Positions 8,956-19,367 of a stretch of DNA of 64,000 bases are shown here, in pieces (within the stretch, counting starts at the first letter, position 1; each line of letters begins with the position of its first letter). The stretch comes from Treponema sp. Lineage in GTDB: Bacteria > Spirochaetota > Spirochaetia > Treponematales > Treponemataceae. Where the stretch lies: NCBI GenBank assembly GCA_024687165.1, contig JAILEY010000057.1, positions 25,102 to 89,101 on the forward strand, read 5' to 3'. The notes below the pieces were generated by a model. The model had not been told where the DNA came from and did no database searches. It worked only from the letters and a program-made list of their open reading frames with translations. The position numbers and the translations under genes are program-made.

Positions 8956-10458
8956 TTAGAATTTGAAATGTCCTGTAGAAATTGTGTGTCCGTCTGAATA
9001 AATATCAAACCAGATTTCTTTCTTTCCGTTTGTATCAAGTTCTTTATAGAATTCTGCAACAGAATTTATTTTCTTTCCGTTTACTGCGGTGATGATGTCA
9101 GAATTCTGAATTCTCAGTGAAGCTGCCGGAGACTTTGGCTGCACGCTGGATACAATAATACCCTTGATGTTTTTGTCTTCAATCTTCAGTTCTTTTTTGA
9201 TGTCGTCTGTAAGTGGAAGTGCAATGAATCCAGGCCAGAGTTTTGAATTGTCTTTGGCAGCTTCTTCATTTCTTTCTTCAACTTTTACGTTGATTTCTTT
9301 CTTTTCTTTGTTTCTGATCACTGTAAATTTAACGGTTCTTCCTGCCGGGATTCTTCCGATCTGAATTACTAGGTCATCAACATTTTTTACAGTTCTTCCG
9401 TCTACAGCAATAATGAAATCTCCTGCAATAATTCCGCTCTTCATTGCCGGGCTGTCCATGAACATTTGTGAAGCAAGAGCACCAGTCTGTGTTTTTGAAA
9501 TTCCCAGCTGTTCCTTGTATTCGTCTGTAACTTCAATAAGGCTTACTCCAATCCATCCGTAAATAATTTTTCCTTTTTCGATGAACTGGTCGATTGAAGT
9601 TTTAATGTTGTTGATTGGAATAGAGAAGCCAAGACCAACTGATCCGCCTGACTGTGAAGCTATCCATGTGTTAATACCGATTACTTCGCCGTAAATATTT
9701 ACAAGAGGTCCCCCTGAGTTTCCCTGGTTGATTGCAGCATCTGTCTGAATGAAGTCTGAAATTGAACCAATCTGGCCGCCACTTCTTCCTGTAGCACTTA
9801 CAATTCCCTGTGTTACTGATGCAAAATATCCGAGCGGGCTTCCAAGTGCAAGTACGATATCTCCCTGCTGAATTACATCACTGTCACCAAGTTTTGCAAC
9901 CGGAATGTTTTTATCATCGCTTTCAAAAGAAACAAGAGCAATGTCCATTCTTGGATCTGCGCCGACGAGAGTTCCGTCAAATTCCCTTTCATCGTTAAGC
10001 TTGATTTTAATTTTTGTGGCAGCACCCGCAACGTGATTATTTGTAAGGACATAAATCTTTTTGCCGTTTCTTCTAACAATTACACCGCTTCCAAGACCTT
10101 TTTCTTTGTATTCTCTTTCTTTCTTTTCGTCTCTGTTATTTCTTGGATTGCCAAAGAAAAAGTCAAAATCATCTCCAAATGGACTCATGTCGCCAAAAGG
10201 ATTTGCAGGTATTTTTTTTGTTTCTTCTACGTCAACTTCAACAACTGCAGGTAAAACTGATGCACTGATTGTTCTGAACGTTTGCTGAAGTCCCTGAGTA
10301 ATTTTCATGGAATCTTCAGGAATGTCTGTTACAACAATATTCTGGGCAAAAACAGTATTTGCATTGTCTTTTTTCATTTTGCATGAAAGTGAAAAAATTC
10401 CAAATGAAACTGCTGCTGCAATTACTGCAATTCCGATTTTTTCAGCTGTTTTTTTCAT
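8956..10458 (-). CDS. htrA: Do/DegP-type periplasmic serine protease with two PDZ domains
   Basis: Catalytic triad contexts LTNNHVAGA, DPRMDIALV, INQGNSGGPLVN; two PDZ-like regions; start at 10458 with SD GAGG (ORF track extends to 10482). Confidence 0.92.
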   Translation of the reverse strand: MKKTAEKIGIAVIAAAVSFGIFSLSCKMKKDNANTVFAQNIVVTDIPEDSMKITQGLQQTFRTISASVLPAVVEVDVEETKKIPANPFGDMSPFGDDFDFFFGNPRNNRDEKKEREYKEKGLGSGVIVRRNGKKIYVLTNNHVAGAATKIKIKLNDEREFDGTLVGADPRMDIALVSFESDDKNIPVAKLGDSDVIQQGDIVLALGSPLGYFASVTQGIVSATGRSGGQIGSISDFIQTDAAINQGNSGGPLVNIYGEVIGINTWIASQSGGSVGLGFSIPINNIKTSIDQFIEKGKIIYGWIGVSLIEVTDEYKEQLGISKTQTGALASQMFMDSPAMKSGIIAGDFIIAVDGRTVKNVDDLVIQIGRIPAGRTVKFTVIRNKEKKEINVKVEERNEEAAKDNSKLWPGFIALPLTDDIKKELKIEDKNIKGIIVSSVQPKSPAASLRIQNSDIITAVNGKKINSVAEFYKELDTNGKKEIWFDIYSDGHTISTGHFKF

Positions 10459-10605
10459 TTTATTAACCTCTGTTAATTTCATAATGTACTATAATAATAA
10501 ACAAAAATAAAAAAAATTACACATTATTTTATTTTTTTGTGAAAAAACATTACTCATGTTATAATTATTGATAGATTTAATTTTAAGCTGGGTAAATATG
10601 TTCAG

Positions 10606-10700
10606 AAAACAACGGAAGCAGAGACCATGCCCGAAAAAAAATCTGCACAAGCGTAGCGCGGAAGCCTTTTTTCGGGATGGGTTCTGCTGTGAGTTGATTT
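10606..10700. repeat. Imperfect long inverted repeat in the divergent htrA/deoD intergenic region
   Basis: GCAGAGACCATGCCCGAAAAAA (10618-10639) versus revcomp of TTTTTTCGGGATGGGTTCTGC (10667-10687), with weaker flanking pairing; GC-rich loop GCACAAGCGTAGCGCGGAAGCC. Confidence 0.6.
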
Positions 10701-10765
10701 CTGTGTATTATAGTTATTGAAACTAAATATTTGATTATATGTTTGATTAAACGGAGGATTTTATT

Positions 10766-11467
10766 ATGAGTACACATATTAATGCAAAAGACGGTGAAAT
10801 CGCAGAACTCGTCCTGCTTCCAGGAGATCCGCTTCGTGCAAAATTCATTGCTGAAAATTTTCTTGAAAATGCGGTCTGCTACAATGAAGTTCGTGGTATG
10901 CTTGGATTTACCGGAACATATAATGGAAAAAAAGTTTCTGTTCAGGGAACTGGAATGGGACAGCCTTCAATCAGTATTTATGTAAATGAGCTTTTCCAGT
11001 TTTATAATGTTCAGAAGGCAATCAGAATCGGGACTTGTGGTTCAATAAATAAAGATATTGCTTTGCGTGATGTAATTCTTGCTCAGGGTGCATGTTCTGA
11101 TTCTGGAATAAATACGCAGCGTTTTAACGGACTTCATTTTGCTCCTATTGCAGATTTTGAGCTTTTGATGAATGCGTATGAAGCTGCAAAAAAACTTGGA
11201 ATAAAGGCAAATGTAGGTAACTGTGTGTCAAGTGATTTGTTTTATGATACAAAGGAGAACTGGAAGCTCTGGGCAGAATATAATGCAATGGGTGTTGAAA
11301 TGGAAGCCGCTGAATTATATACTTTAGCAGCAAAATTCAATAGAAAGGCTCTTGCAATTCTTACAGTAAGCGATCTCATTCTTCTTGGCGGGGCTACTAC
11401 GGCAGAAGAAAGACAGTTGACTTTTACAAATATGATGAAGATTGCCCTTGAAGCCATAACAAAATAA
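10766..11467 (+). CDS. deoD: Purine-nucleoside phosphorylase, DeoD type
   Basis: [54 protein letters not shown]. Confidence 0.93.
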   Translation: MSTHINAKDGEIAELVLLPGDPLRAKFIAENFLENAVCYNEVRGMLGFTGTYNGKKVSVQGTGMGQPSISIYVNELFQFYNVQKAIRIGTCGSINKDIALRDVILAQGACSDSGINTQRFNGLHFAPIADFELLMNAYEAAKKLGIKANVGNCVSSDLFYDTKENWKLWAEYNAMGVEMEAAELYTLAAKFNRKALAILTVSDLILLGGATTAEERQLTFTNMMKIALEAITK

Positions 11468-11491
11468 TTTTCATTAGATGGGGTATAGAAA

Positions 11492-12403
11492 TTGAAACCA
11501 GCACTTGTTGTTCTTGCAGCCGGAATGGGAAGCAGATACGGCGGAGTAAAGCAGATTGATGCAGTTGGAAGAAACGGAGAATGTCTTCTTGATTTTTCAT
11601 CTTTTGATGCAAAAAAAAGCGGATTTGGTAAAATTGTTTTCATAATCCGTCCTGATATTGAACAGGATTTCCGTGAGCGTCTTTTTGACAGGGTTGCAGC
11701 AAATTTTGATGCAGAATATGTTTTCCAGACAAAAGAATCTCTTTTTACACAGGAAGAACTTTCAAAATGTGCAGAAAGAACAAAGCCGTGGGGAACTATG
11801 CATGCAGTTCTTTGTGCAGAAAAAGCCCTCAAGGAACCTTTTGCCGTAATCAACAGCGATGACTATTATGGAAGACAGGCGTTTGAAGTTCTTGGAAAAT
11901 ATCTTTCTTCAATCGATTGCGACTGTACAGAGCATGCAATGGTAAGTTACATTCTTGGAAATACAATGAGTAAAAGCGGATCTGTCAGCCGTGGTGTATG
12001 TACAGTAAAAGATGGATATCTTGATTCAATCGTTGAAAATACAAAAATCAGCTATGATAAAAACGGCGGAATTATTACTGAACTTGACGGAAATGTATAT
12101 TCTCTTACCGGAAAAGAACCTGTAAGTATGAATTTCTTTGGATTCAGCATGAAGGCTTTTGAAGAATTTCATGTTTACTGGGATAATTTTAAGAAAACTT
12201 CAATTGATCAGCCTAAAACAGAAGCTCTTCTTCCGGTTGCTGCAAGTGATATTGTTAAGCATGGAAAAGGTTCTCTTAAAGTATTTACTTCTACAGAACA
12301 GTGGTTTGGAATGACTTATCCTGAGGATCGTGAGACTGTAAAAAAGGAAATTGCTGAAAAAATCAAATCAGGCTATTACCCTGAAAAACTTTGGGATAAC
12401 TAG
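11492..12403 (+). CDS. Nucleotidyltransferase family protein (NDP-sugar pyrophosphorylase-like)
   Basis: VVLAAGMGSRYGGVKQID glycine-rich loop; VINSDDYYGRQAF; TTG start. Confidence 0.8.
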   Translation: MKPALVVLAAGMGSRYGGVKQIDAVGRNGECLLDFSSFDAKKSGFGKIVFIIRPDIEQDFRERLFDRVAANFDAEYVFQTKESLFTQEELSKCAERTKPWGTMHAVLCAEKALKEPFAVINSDDYYGRQAFEVLGKYLSSIDCDCTEHAMVSYILGNTMSKSGSVSRGVCTVKDGYLDSIVENTKISYDKNGGIITELDGNVYSLTGKEPVSMNFFGFSMKAFEEFHVYWDNFKKTSIDQPKTEALLPVAASDIVKHGKGSLKVFTSTEQWFGMTYPEDRETVKKEIAEKIKSGYYPEKLWDN

Positions 12404-12457
12404 ACATAAACAATATATTTCTGTATCATGATTAAACAAAAATTTTGGAGTTAGAAA

Positions 12458-12838
12458 ATGGATATTGTTAAGACAATTCTTCTTGTAGCATTTATTATTG
12501 TTTGTTTATTTTTGATTTTGTTCGTGCTTATTCAGCCGGAAGATAATAACGGAATGGGTTCATCATTTGGCGGCGGAAATTCGGCAGCATTTGGTGCAAG
12601 AACTCAGACTGTTCTTTCTAAGACAACAGGTTTGTTTGTTGTTTTGTTTTTTGTTTTGACTTTTTCAATTGCATTCCTTAATAGACCGGAAAAGAAGCGT
12701 GATGTTTCTGCAACTGTAAAAGAAATGAATGCAGAAGCAGCAGCCGCTGAAACAAACGGTGGAAACTGGATGGATGCAGAAATCAATGCAGAATCTGCAG
12801 CAACTGAAGAACCTGCAATTGAAGCAGCAGCTGAATAA
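12458..12838 (+). CDS. secG: Preprotein translocase subunit SecG
   Basis: Two TM helices with LIQPEDNNGMGSSFGGGNSAAFGARTQTVLSKTT. Confidence 0.9.
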   Translation: MDIVKTILLVAFIIVCLFLILFVLIQPEDNNGMGSSFGGGNSAAFGARTQTVLSKTTGLFVVLFFVLTFSIAFLNRPEKKRDVSATVKEMNAEAAAAETNGGNWMDAEINAESAATEEPAIEAAAE

Positions 12839-12861
12839 AATGCATTAAGGAGAGGGCTTAT

Positions 12862-13185
12862 ATGGCAGAAGAAATGGATGTAATTCAGCATCTTATTGAA
12901 GTTGAAAAGGAAGCCGCTGAAGTTCTTGTTGAGACTCAGAAGAAAGCGGATGAAACTGTAGCTTCTGCCAGGGCTTCTGCTCAGGCAAGATTTAAAAACG
13001 AATATTCTAAAATTGTAAAATCAGTAGATGAAGCTGAGGCTAAAGAAAAAGAAGAGGCTTCAAAAGAGCATGATAATATTTTAAAATCTTACAATAATGA
13101 CTTGAATTCCGCTGTAAAAGATGTAAATTCTTTTAATAACGGGTTGGAAAAGATTTTATATGGCGATGGACAAAAGCTCGGCTGA
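12862..13185 (+). CDS. V-type ATPase peripheral-stalk-like subunit (G/H-like coiled coil)
   Basis: Short charged coiled-coil protein at the head of the V-ATPase cluster. Confidence 0.6.
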   Translation: MAEEMDVIQHLIEVEKEAAEVLVETQKKADETVASARASAQARFKNEYSKIVKSVDEAEAKEKEEASKEHDNILKSYNNDLNSAVKDVNSFNNGLEKILYGDGQKLG

Positions 13186-14158
13186 TTCATATCTATACTC
13201 AAAAATGAGCGGTATGCTTGCAAAGTCTTTTGCGGGCAAAAACGAGCACAAATTATTTGAAGTAAAATCTCTGCAGGAATTGTGGTCACTTGTTTTCAAA
13301 ACTGAAGTACCGGCTGTTCCTGAAATCCTTCTGGCAAAACAGATTGAAAAAGATGCATCTGATAAGTTTATTTCAGATTTTATCGGACTTTTAAAAAATT
13401 ATTCAAAACCACATCCATTTCTTTTATCTCTTCTTCAGTTTTTTGATTATGAAAATATAAAGAGTGCAGGTGCAGTTCTTGCAATGCAGGAAGGTAAAGT
13501 TCCTGAATTCAAAAATATTGCTCCCTTTAATATCATTGATTATGAAAAATGGCCTTCCCTGAAAAAAATGACGGAAAACGGGCCTTTATCATGGTATGAT
13601 TGTGCACCTGAGCTTTCACAGCAGAGCCTTGTAAATTACAAGCTTGACCGTCAGTATGTAACGTATTTGTGGAAGTCGCTTCATAAAGTTGATTCTGAAT
13701 GCAGAAAAGAGCTTGAATCTTTAATCAGGGAAAAATTCAGCATTGAAAATGTTGTCTGGGCTTTGAGACTTAAAATCTATTATAATTATAAAAATGAGGA
13801 CATAATTCCGCTTCTTGCATATTCGGACGGAGAGGTTAACGAAAAGGATCCTCTTGTGGAAGATGCAATGAAGATTATTGACTGGGATCTTTCTGATGCG
13901 GAAAAATGGCTTAGATGGAAGCATAAGGATCTTCTTAATCCGTATACAGACGGAACTTCCTGGCGTGTTGATCCAAGATGGATTTCAAATTCATTTAAGC
14001 GTAAATATATAAAGAATGCATATAGAATGTTCCATGTATATCCTTTTACTGAATGTCCGCTTGTCTGCTGGTACATTCTTAAACGCAACGAGCTGGACAA
14101 TATCCGCACTGTTGTAGAAAGCATACGTCTTGGACAATGGGAGGCTTTGAATGGCTAG
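13160..14158 (+). CDS. V-type ATPase subunit C/AC39-like
   Basis: Position before subunit I; AC39-like helical protein with repeated (I/L)R.K......I. and LGQWEAL end; overlaps the preceding ORF by 26 bp (alternative ATG at 13166). Confidence 0.6.
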   Translation: MAMDKSSADSYLYSKMSGMLAKSFAGKNEHKLFEVKSLQELWSLVFKTEVPAVPEILLAKQIEKDASDKFISDFIGLLKNYSKPHPFLLSLLQFFDYENIKSAGAVLAMQEGKVPEFKNIAPFNIIDYEKWPSLKKMTENGPLSWYDCAPELSQQSLVNYKLDRQYVTYLWKSLHKVDSECRKELESLIREKFSIENVVWALRLKIYYNYKNEDIIPLLAYSDGEVNEKDPLVEDAMKIIDWDLSDAEKWLRWKHKDLLNPYTDGTSWRVDPRWISNSFKRKYIKNAYRMFHVYPFTECPLVCWYILKRNELDNIRTVVESIRLGQWEALNG

Positions 14159-16133
14159 AACAGCACCTATGCGTCTTCTTGAACTTATGGTTTTAAGGGA
14201 AGATATTAAAAATGTTGTAAAATATCTTGGTGAATTTGGTGAATTTCAATTTCAGCGGGATGTTACTTCAAAGAACTCCGATAAAGAGAAGCAGTATCAT
14301 TTTCTTGAAGTTTTTGAAGAGCTTCAGAAGGCAAGATCTGTACTTGATATAGAAGATGTAAAAAAGCTTTCTGGTGAATTCCGATTTCCACAGCAGAAGG
14401 ATGAAGATGATGCCAGAAAAATCATTATTTCCTCTCGTGAACTTTACCAGAGTGAACTGGATTCAAAGGAAAAACTGAATAAACTTTCTTCTTCATTTAA
14501 GGAAGCAAAATCTTTTGCAAATCTCAATGTTTCATATTCAGAACTTGAATCGCTTTCTTTCCTTACAATGAGGATTGGAAAAATTGATGGCACAAAACTT
14601 GAAGAGCTTCAGTCAAAAAATACTATTGGTTGTATTTTTGCACCGCTTGGAGAAGATAATTCAAAAATTTTCGCGGCATGTTCAAAAAATAACAGAATAG
14701 AGATGGATAATCTTCTTAAAGAAGCCGGCTTTGTTGAACTTTCGCTTCCAAAAGATTTTAAGGGTGTTCCTTCAGATGTATTAAAGACTCTGGAAGAAAA
14801 TCTCGCTCAGGCACAGAAAAATCATGATGAAATTTGTACTCAGAGAAAAAATTTTGCTTTAACTCACGGAGAGAGACTTCTTGAATTACTGCAGATTTAT
14901 TGTGTTGCTTCTCAAATTGAAACAGTAGAAAATAATCTTGAATCAACGGAATATGTATATAGAATTTCAGGCTGGATCCCGGAATATCAGGAAAAATCAT
15001 TTGTAAAAAAAATAGATGAAATTACCCGATCAAGAGCATCAATCAGGTCTTTCCTCCCAAGTGAAGTTCGGGATGTTATAAATGGGCAGGAAAAAGTTCC
15101 GGTTCAGCTTAAACACGGTCGCATAATCCGCAATTTTGAACGAATGATTTTCAGTTATGGTTCTCCGTTGTATGGCTGTGTTGATCCGGTTCCGTTTGTT
15201 GCAATATTCTTTACACTTTTGTTTGGTATAATGTTCGGTGATGCAGGTCAGGGGCTTGTATTCCTTATTCTTGGTATTCTTATGGCAGCTAAAAAAGTTA
15301 AGCTCGGCGGATGGGAAAAATTTGATATCGTGTTTATTGCAATAGGTTTAAGCTCAACAATAATGGGTATTCTTACCGGCGAATTCTTTGCAAATACAAC
15401 GCTCCTTGTTCCTCTTTCAAGATTTTTGACCGGGCTTTTTGGTGAACCTCGGGATGTAATTCTTCACATGATGCCTTCAAGTGACAGTCACAGTATTCTC
15501 AATATGTTCATGTTCTTTGGATTTACTGTTGGGGTTGGATTTGTAATCAACACTTGTGGTATTATAATTAATGTAATAAATCAGTTTAATCTGAGGCATT
15601 ACGGTAAGGCAATTTTCGGAAAGACTGGAATTACAGGAGCAGTTTTCTTCTGGTACGTAATTTCTTTTGCACTGAGGATTGCTTTTTTGGGACATGTTCC
15701 GGCCTTTTATGACTGGTGCATAATCGGAGGTTCACTTTTCCTTACAGCCTTTGGTGAGGTTTTTGAAAGACTGATTGAAGGTCACAGGCCTGTATTTGAA
15801 AATGGTGTATTCAGTGCGGTAATCGCTGCGGTTGTTGAAATTATTGAAGTTCTTTCTTCATATCTTTCAAATACTGTAAGCTTCCTTCGTGTTGGTGCTT
15901 TTGCTCTTGCACATGCGGTACTTGGATTTATCATTGAAATGATGGCTGGAATTGCTCCGGGACCTGCTGGAATTCTTGTTCTTGTAATTGGAAATGGAAT
16001 TGTTGTAGTTCTTGAAGGAATGATTGTTGCAATTCAGGTTGTACGTCTTCAGTACTATGAATTTTTCAGCAAGTTCTTCTCGGATACTGGACGTGAGTTT
16101 AAGCCGTTCAGATTTGAATATATTGGAAACTAG
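14151..16133 (+). CDS. V-type ATP synthase subunit I (a)
   Basis: 660 aa; soluble N-terminal half plus multi-TM C-terminal half with FFTLLFGIMFGDAGQGLVF and YLSNTVSFLRVGAFALAHAVL. Confidence 0.93.
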   Translation: MARTAPMRLLELMVLREDIKNVVKYLGEFGEFQFQRDVTSKNSDKEKQYHFLEVFEELQKARSVLDIEDVKKLSGEFRFPQQKDEDDARKIIISSRELYQSELDSKEKLNKLSSSFKEAKSFANLNVSYSELESLSFLTMRIGKIDGTKLEELQSKNTIGCIFAPLGEDNSKIFAACSKNNRIEMDNLLKEAGFVELSLPKDFKGVPSDVLKTLEENLAQAQKNHDEICTQRKNFALTHGERLLELLQIYCVASQIETVENNLESTEYVYRISGWIPEYQEKSFVKKIDEITRSRASIRSFLPSEVRDVINGQEKVPVQLKHGRIIRNFERMIFSYGSPLYGCVDPVPFVAIFFTLLFGIMFGDAGQGLVFLILGILMAAKKVKLGGWEKFDIVFIAIGLSSTIMGILTGEFFANTTLLVPLSRFLTGLFGEPRDVILHMMPSSDSHSILNMFMFFGFTVGVGFVINTCGIIINVINQFNLRHYGKAIFGKTGITGAVFFWYVISFALRIAFLGHVPAFYDWCIIGGSLFLTAFGEVFERLIEGHRPVFENGVFSAVIAAVVEIIEVLSSYLSNTVSFLRVGAFALAHAVLGFIIEMMAGIAPGPAGILVLVIGNGIVVVLEGMIVAIQVVRLQYYEFFSKFFSDTGREFKPFRFEYIGN

Positions 16134-16165
16134 AGATTAATTCTCAAAATATAAGAGGTTTTGTT

Positions 16166-16507
16166 ATGAAAAAGAAGTTTTTTGCATTGATGATGATCAT
16201 GATGATTGGATCTGCAGTAGTATTTGCACAGGAAACAAAGAATGACGGTGCAAAGGATGAGCAGAAGGTTGAACAGCAGGCTGAATCAAAGTCTTCTGCA
16301 AGTTCGATTAAGTACATTGCAGCAGCTATTGCCGTTGGCATCGCATGTATCGGTGGTGGTGCAGCTGTTGGTAAAATCGGTAGTGCAGCTATGGGTGCCA
16401 TGAGTGAAAATGCAGAACTTTCAGGAAAAGCACTTCCTTTCGTAGGTCTTGCTGAAGGTATTTGTTTGTGGGGATTCCTTGTAGCATTGTTTATTATCAT
16501 TATGTGA
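16166..16507 (+). CDS. V-type ATP synthase proteolipid subunit K (c) with predicted N-terminal signal peptide
   Basis: Two-TM proteolipid with GGGAAVGKIGSAAMGAMSENAELSGKALPFVGLAEGICLWGFLVA, preceded by MKKKFFALMMIMMIGSAVVFA-QE and a charged linker. Confidence 0.9.
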   Translation: MKKKFFALMMIMMIGSAVVFAQETKNDGAKDEQKVEQQAESKSSASSIKYIAAAIAVGIACIGGGAAVGKIGSAAMGAMSENAELSGKALPFVGLAEGICLWGFLVALFIIIM

Positions 16508-16532
16508 GTTTTTAAAAGACGGATTGTCCTTT

Positions 16533-16559
16533 ATTCTGCAGATTTTTTGTCTGCGGAAT
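16533..16559 (+). other. Intercistronic hairpin between V-ATPase K and F genes
   Basis: ATTCTGCAGA (16533-16542) / TCTGCGGAAT (16550-16559), loop TTTTTTG; no T tract after it. Confidence 0.6.
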
Positions 16560-16633
16560 GCTCAAGTATGATATGCCGGCGAAGATTCTGGTGATAAAGC
16601 AGTTTTTTTGCCGGAGAATTTTGATTTGAAATT

Positions 16634-16969
16634 ATGAATTATTATGTATTAGGGGAGCGTGAACTTGTGCTTGGCTTTAAGCTGGCTGGAGTTTCAGGTT
16701 CTGCCGTTACAAACAGACAGGAAGCATTGGACTCATTCTTAAAAATGACGGGGCAGTCATCTCAGGTTAATGAGTTAACTGAAAAAGACAGACCCAAGGT
16801 CCTTATTCTTACAGAAGATGTTTCCGATATGCTTTCAAAAGAAGTTCAGGACTGGCAGTTAAAGGCAAAATCTCCTTTGATTGTTGAAATTCCGGGGCTT
16901 TTAGGTCATTTGAAAGGCCATAAAACTTTAACTGACTCTATACGTGAGGCAGTGGGAATAAGTGTTTAA
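16634..16969 (+). CDS. V-type ATP synthase subunit F
   Basis: GERELVLGFKLAGVSG, VLILTEDVSDML, PLIVEIPGLLGH. Confidence 0.9.
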   Translation: MNYYVLGERELVLGFKLAGVSGSAVTNRQEALDSFLKMTGQSSQVNELTEKDRPKVLILTEDVSDMLSKEVQDWQLKAKSPLIVEIPGLLGHLKGHKTLTDSIREAVGISV

Positions 16970-16971
16970 TT

Positions 16972-17604
16972 ATGCAGGAATTACGTTCATCAGAAATATT
17001 GGATCAGCAGATCAAAGCCGATTGTGAGAAACGTGCGGCTACAATCCTCAGTAACGCAGAAGTCCAGTCTAAGAAAATTTTAGACGAAGTGGATGGAATG
17101 ATTGATGACGCCAGAAAGGAGCTAGAGAAAGCTTCCAGGGACCGCATCGAATTTTTTAAAAAGAATCTTGAATCTTCTGTTCTTCTGGAAAAACAGCGCA
17201 TTCTTGTTGATTATATTTATAATTCTGTAATGGATGCAATGAATGCTTATCTTGAAAATATGGGGCAGGAAAAAAGACTTAGTCTTGTTGTTTCAATGCT
17301 CGATTCTTCAAAGGAACTTTTGAAAGATAAGTCTGTTGAAGCGGTTGTTTTTGGTTTTGAATTAGCCGATGCAGAAAAAGTTTTGAAATCAATGGTCAAT
17401 GTAAAGTCGTCTTCAAAAGGAAATATAATTCTTCTGGAAGATGAATGTGTTCGTGGTCTTAAGTTTAGGGAGGGGATTATCCTTAAATCTGATGATGGAA
17501 AGATTACATTAAGGCTTACACTTGACGAAAAAATAAAAGAAATTTTAGCAGACAATACACAGCAGCTTGCCGTTGCTTTGTTTGGCGGGAGGTTGCCTGA
17601 ATGA
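16972..17604 (+). CDS. V-type ATP synthase subunit E
   Basis: Coiled-coil N-terminus and subunit-E-like C-terminus; position between F and A. Confidence 0.85.
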   Translation: MQELRSSEILDQQIKADCEKRAATILSNAEVQSKKILDEVDGMIDDARKELEKASRDRIEFFKKNLESSVLLEKQRILVDYIYNSVMDAMNAYLENMGQEKRLSLVVSMLDSSKELLKDKSVEAVVFGFELADAEKVLKSMVNVKSSSKGNIILLEDECVRGLKFREGIILKSDDGKITLRLTLDEKIKEILADNTQQLAVALFGGRLPE

Positions 17605-19367
17605 TTACAGGACACATCACACGAATTTCTGGACCGATTGTTTATGCGCAGGGGCTTGAAAAAAGCGGCCTTTACGATGTTGTTTATGTTGGAAAAAATC
17701 AGCTTATCGGCGAAATTATTCGTCAGAGCACAGAAAAAACTACAATTCAGGTTTATGAAGATGTTTCAGGCTTGAGTGTTGGAGAAGAAATTCTTTCTAC
17801 AGAAAGACCACTTTCACTTAAGCTTGGTCCGGGACTTGTAGGTACAATTTACGATGGAATTCAGCGTCCTCTAAAGGAAATGTATGAAGATAAAGGTGCA
17901 TTCCTTCTGCCGGGTCAGCGCACTGAACCTATTGATGCAGAAAAAAAATGGGATTTTACAGCTCTTTTGAAGGAAGGGGATTCCATTGAACCTGGAAAAA
18001 TCATCGGTTCTGTACAGGAAACGGGTTCTATTGTTCATAAAATAATGGTTCCTCCTAATATTCGCGGAAAGATTCTAAAGTCTTTTAAAGGCAGTGGAAC
18101 TTATACTGTTGATGAAGTAATCGCCATTACGGATTTTGATGAAGAAATCAGAATGAGTCAGTACTGGCCCCTTAGAAAACCACGTCCTTTTGCACAGAAA
18201 CTTGAGGTTACTGAGCCACTTGTTACAGGTCAGCGTGTAATCGACGTATTTTTCCCTCTTTCAAAAGGTGGAACAGCCGCCATTCCAGGAGGGTTCGGTA
18301 CAGGAAAGACAATGACTCAGCATGCCGTTGCAAAATGGTGTGATGCAGATCTTATTGTTTATATTGGATGCGGTGAGCGTGGAAATGAAATGACTGATGT
18401 TCTCACAGAATTTCCAACTCTTATTGATCCTAGAACGGGCCGTTCTCTGATGGAAAGAACAATCCTTATTGCAAATACTTCTAATATGCCTGTTGCAGCC
18501 CGTGAAGTTTCTCTTTATTCAGGAATTACTCTTGCAGAATATTACCGTGACATGGGACTTCATGTTGCAATCATGGCAGACAGTACAAGCCGCTGGGCTG
18601 AAGCTCTTCGTGAACTTTCAGGTCGTATGGAAGAAATGCCTGCTGAAGAAGGTTATCCTGCATATCTTCCAACTCGTCTTGCAGAATTCTATGAACGTGC
18701 CGGTCGAGTTAAGGCTCTTTGTGGTTCCCTTGGAAGCGTAAGTGTAATCGGTGCTGTAAGTCCTGCAGGTGGAGATTTTTCTGAACCTGTTACTCAGCAT
18801 ACAAAGCGATTCATCAGATGTTTCTGGGCTTTGGACCGTGAGCTTGCAAATGCACGTCATTATCCTGCTATCGGATGGATTGATTCATATTCGGAATATG
18901 CATCTGAAATAAAGGAATGGTGGGACAAATTTGATCCGCTCTGGGCAAATGTCAGAATCAAGGCACTTGATCTTTTGAAAAAGGAACAGCGTCTTCAGCA
19001 GATTGTACGTCTTATCGGAGCTGATGCTTTACCTGAATCAGAACGTGTAATTCTTATTGTCTGTGAAATGATTAAAAACGGCTTCCTTCAGCAAAGTGCT
19101 TTTGATGAAATTGATTGTTATTCAGTTCCGCAGAAACAGCTTGAAATTCTTCTTTTAATAATGGATTTTTATGCTCATGCGGTTGAACTTGTAAAAAATG
19201 GTTGTCCGCTTCAGAAAATCAATGATCTTTCAGTAAAAAATGAAATTGTCCGTGCAAAAAGTACGGTTCCAAATGATAAACTTGAAAATCTTTCTGCAAT
19301 AAGAAATCACCTTGATGATCAGATGGCAGAACTTGAACGCATGTACAGAAAGGAGCAGGCTGTATGA
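17601..19367 (+). CDS. V-type ATP synthase subunit A (catalytic)
   Basis: Walker [58 protein letters not shown]. Confidence 0.97.
   Translation: MITGHITRISGPIVYAQGLEKSGLYDVVYVGKNQLIGEIIRQSTEKTTIQVYEDVSGLSVGEEILSTERPLSLKLGPGLVGTIYDGIQRPLKEMYEDKGAFLLPGQRTEPIDAEKKWDFTALLKEGDSIEPGKIIGSVQETGSIVHKIMVPPNIRGKILKSFKGSGTYTVDEVIAITDFDEEIRMSQYWPLRKPRPFAQKLEVTEPLVTGQRVIDVFFPLSKGGTAAIPGGFGTGKTMTQHAVAKWCDADLIVYIGCGERGNEMTDVLTEFPTLIDPRTGRSLMERTILIANTSNMPVAAREVSLYSGITLAEYYRDMGLHVAIMADSTSRWAEALRELSGRMEEMPAEEGYPAYLPTRLAEFYERAGRVKALCGSLGSVSVIGAVSPAGGDFSEPVTQHTKRFIRCFWALDRELANARHYPAIGWIDSYSEYASEIKEWWDKFDPLWANVRIKALDLLKKEQRLQQIVRLIGADALPESERVILIVCEMIKNGFLQQSAFDEIDCYSVPQKQLEILLLIMDFYAHAVELVKNGCPLQKINDLSVKNEIVRAKSTVPNDKLENLSAIRNHLDDQMAELERMYRKEQAV

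Noticed and set aside
11242-11853. 203-aa minus-strand ORF across deoD/nucleotidyltransferase
   Set aside because: Overlaps two confident genes on the opposite strand; no recognisable motifs.
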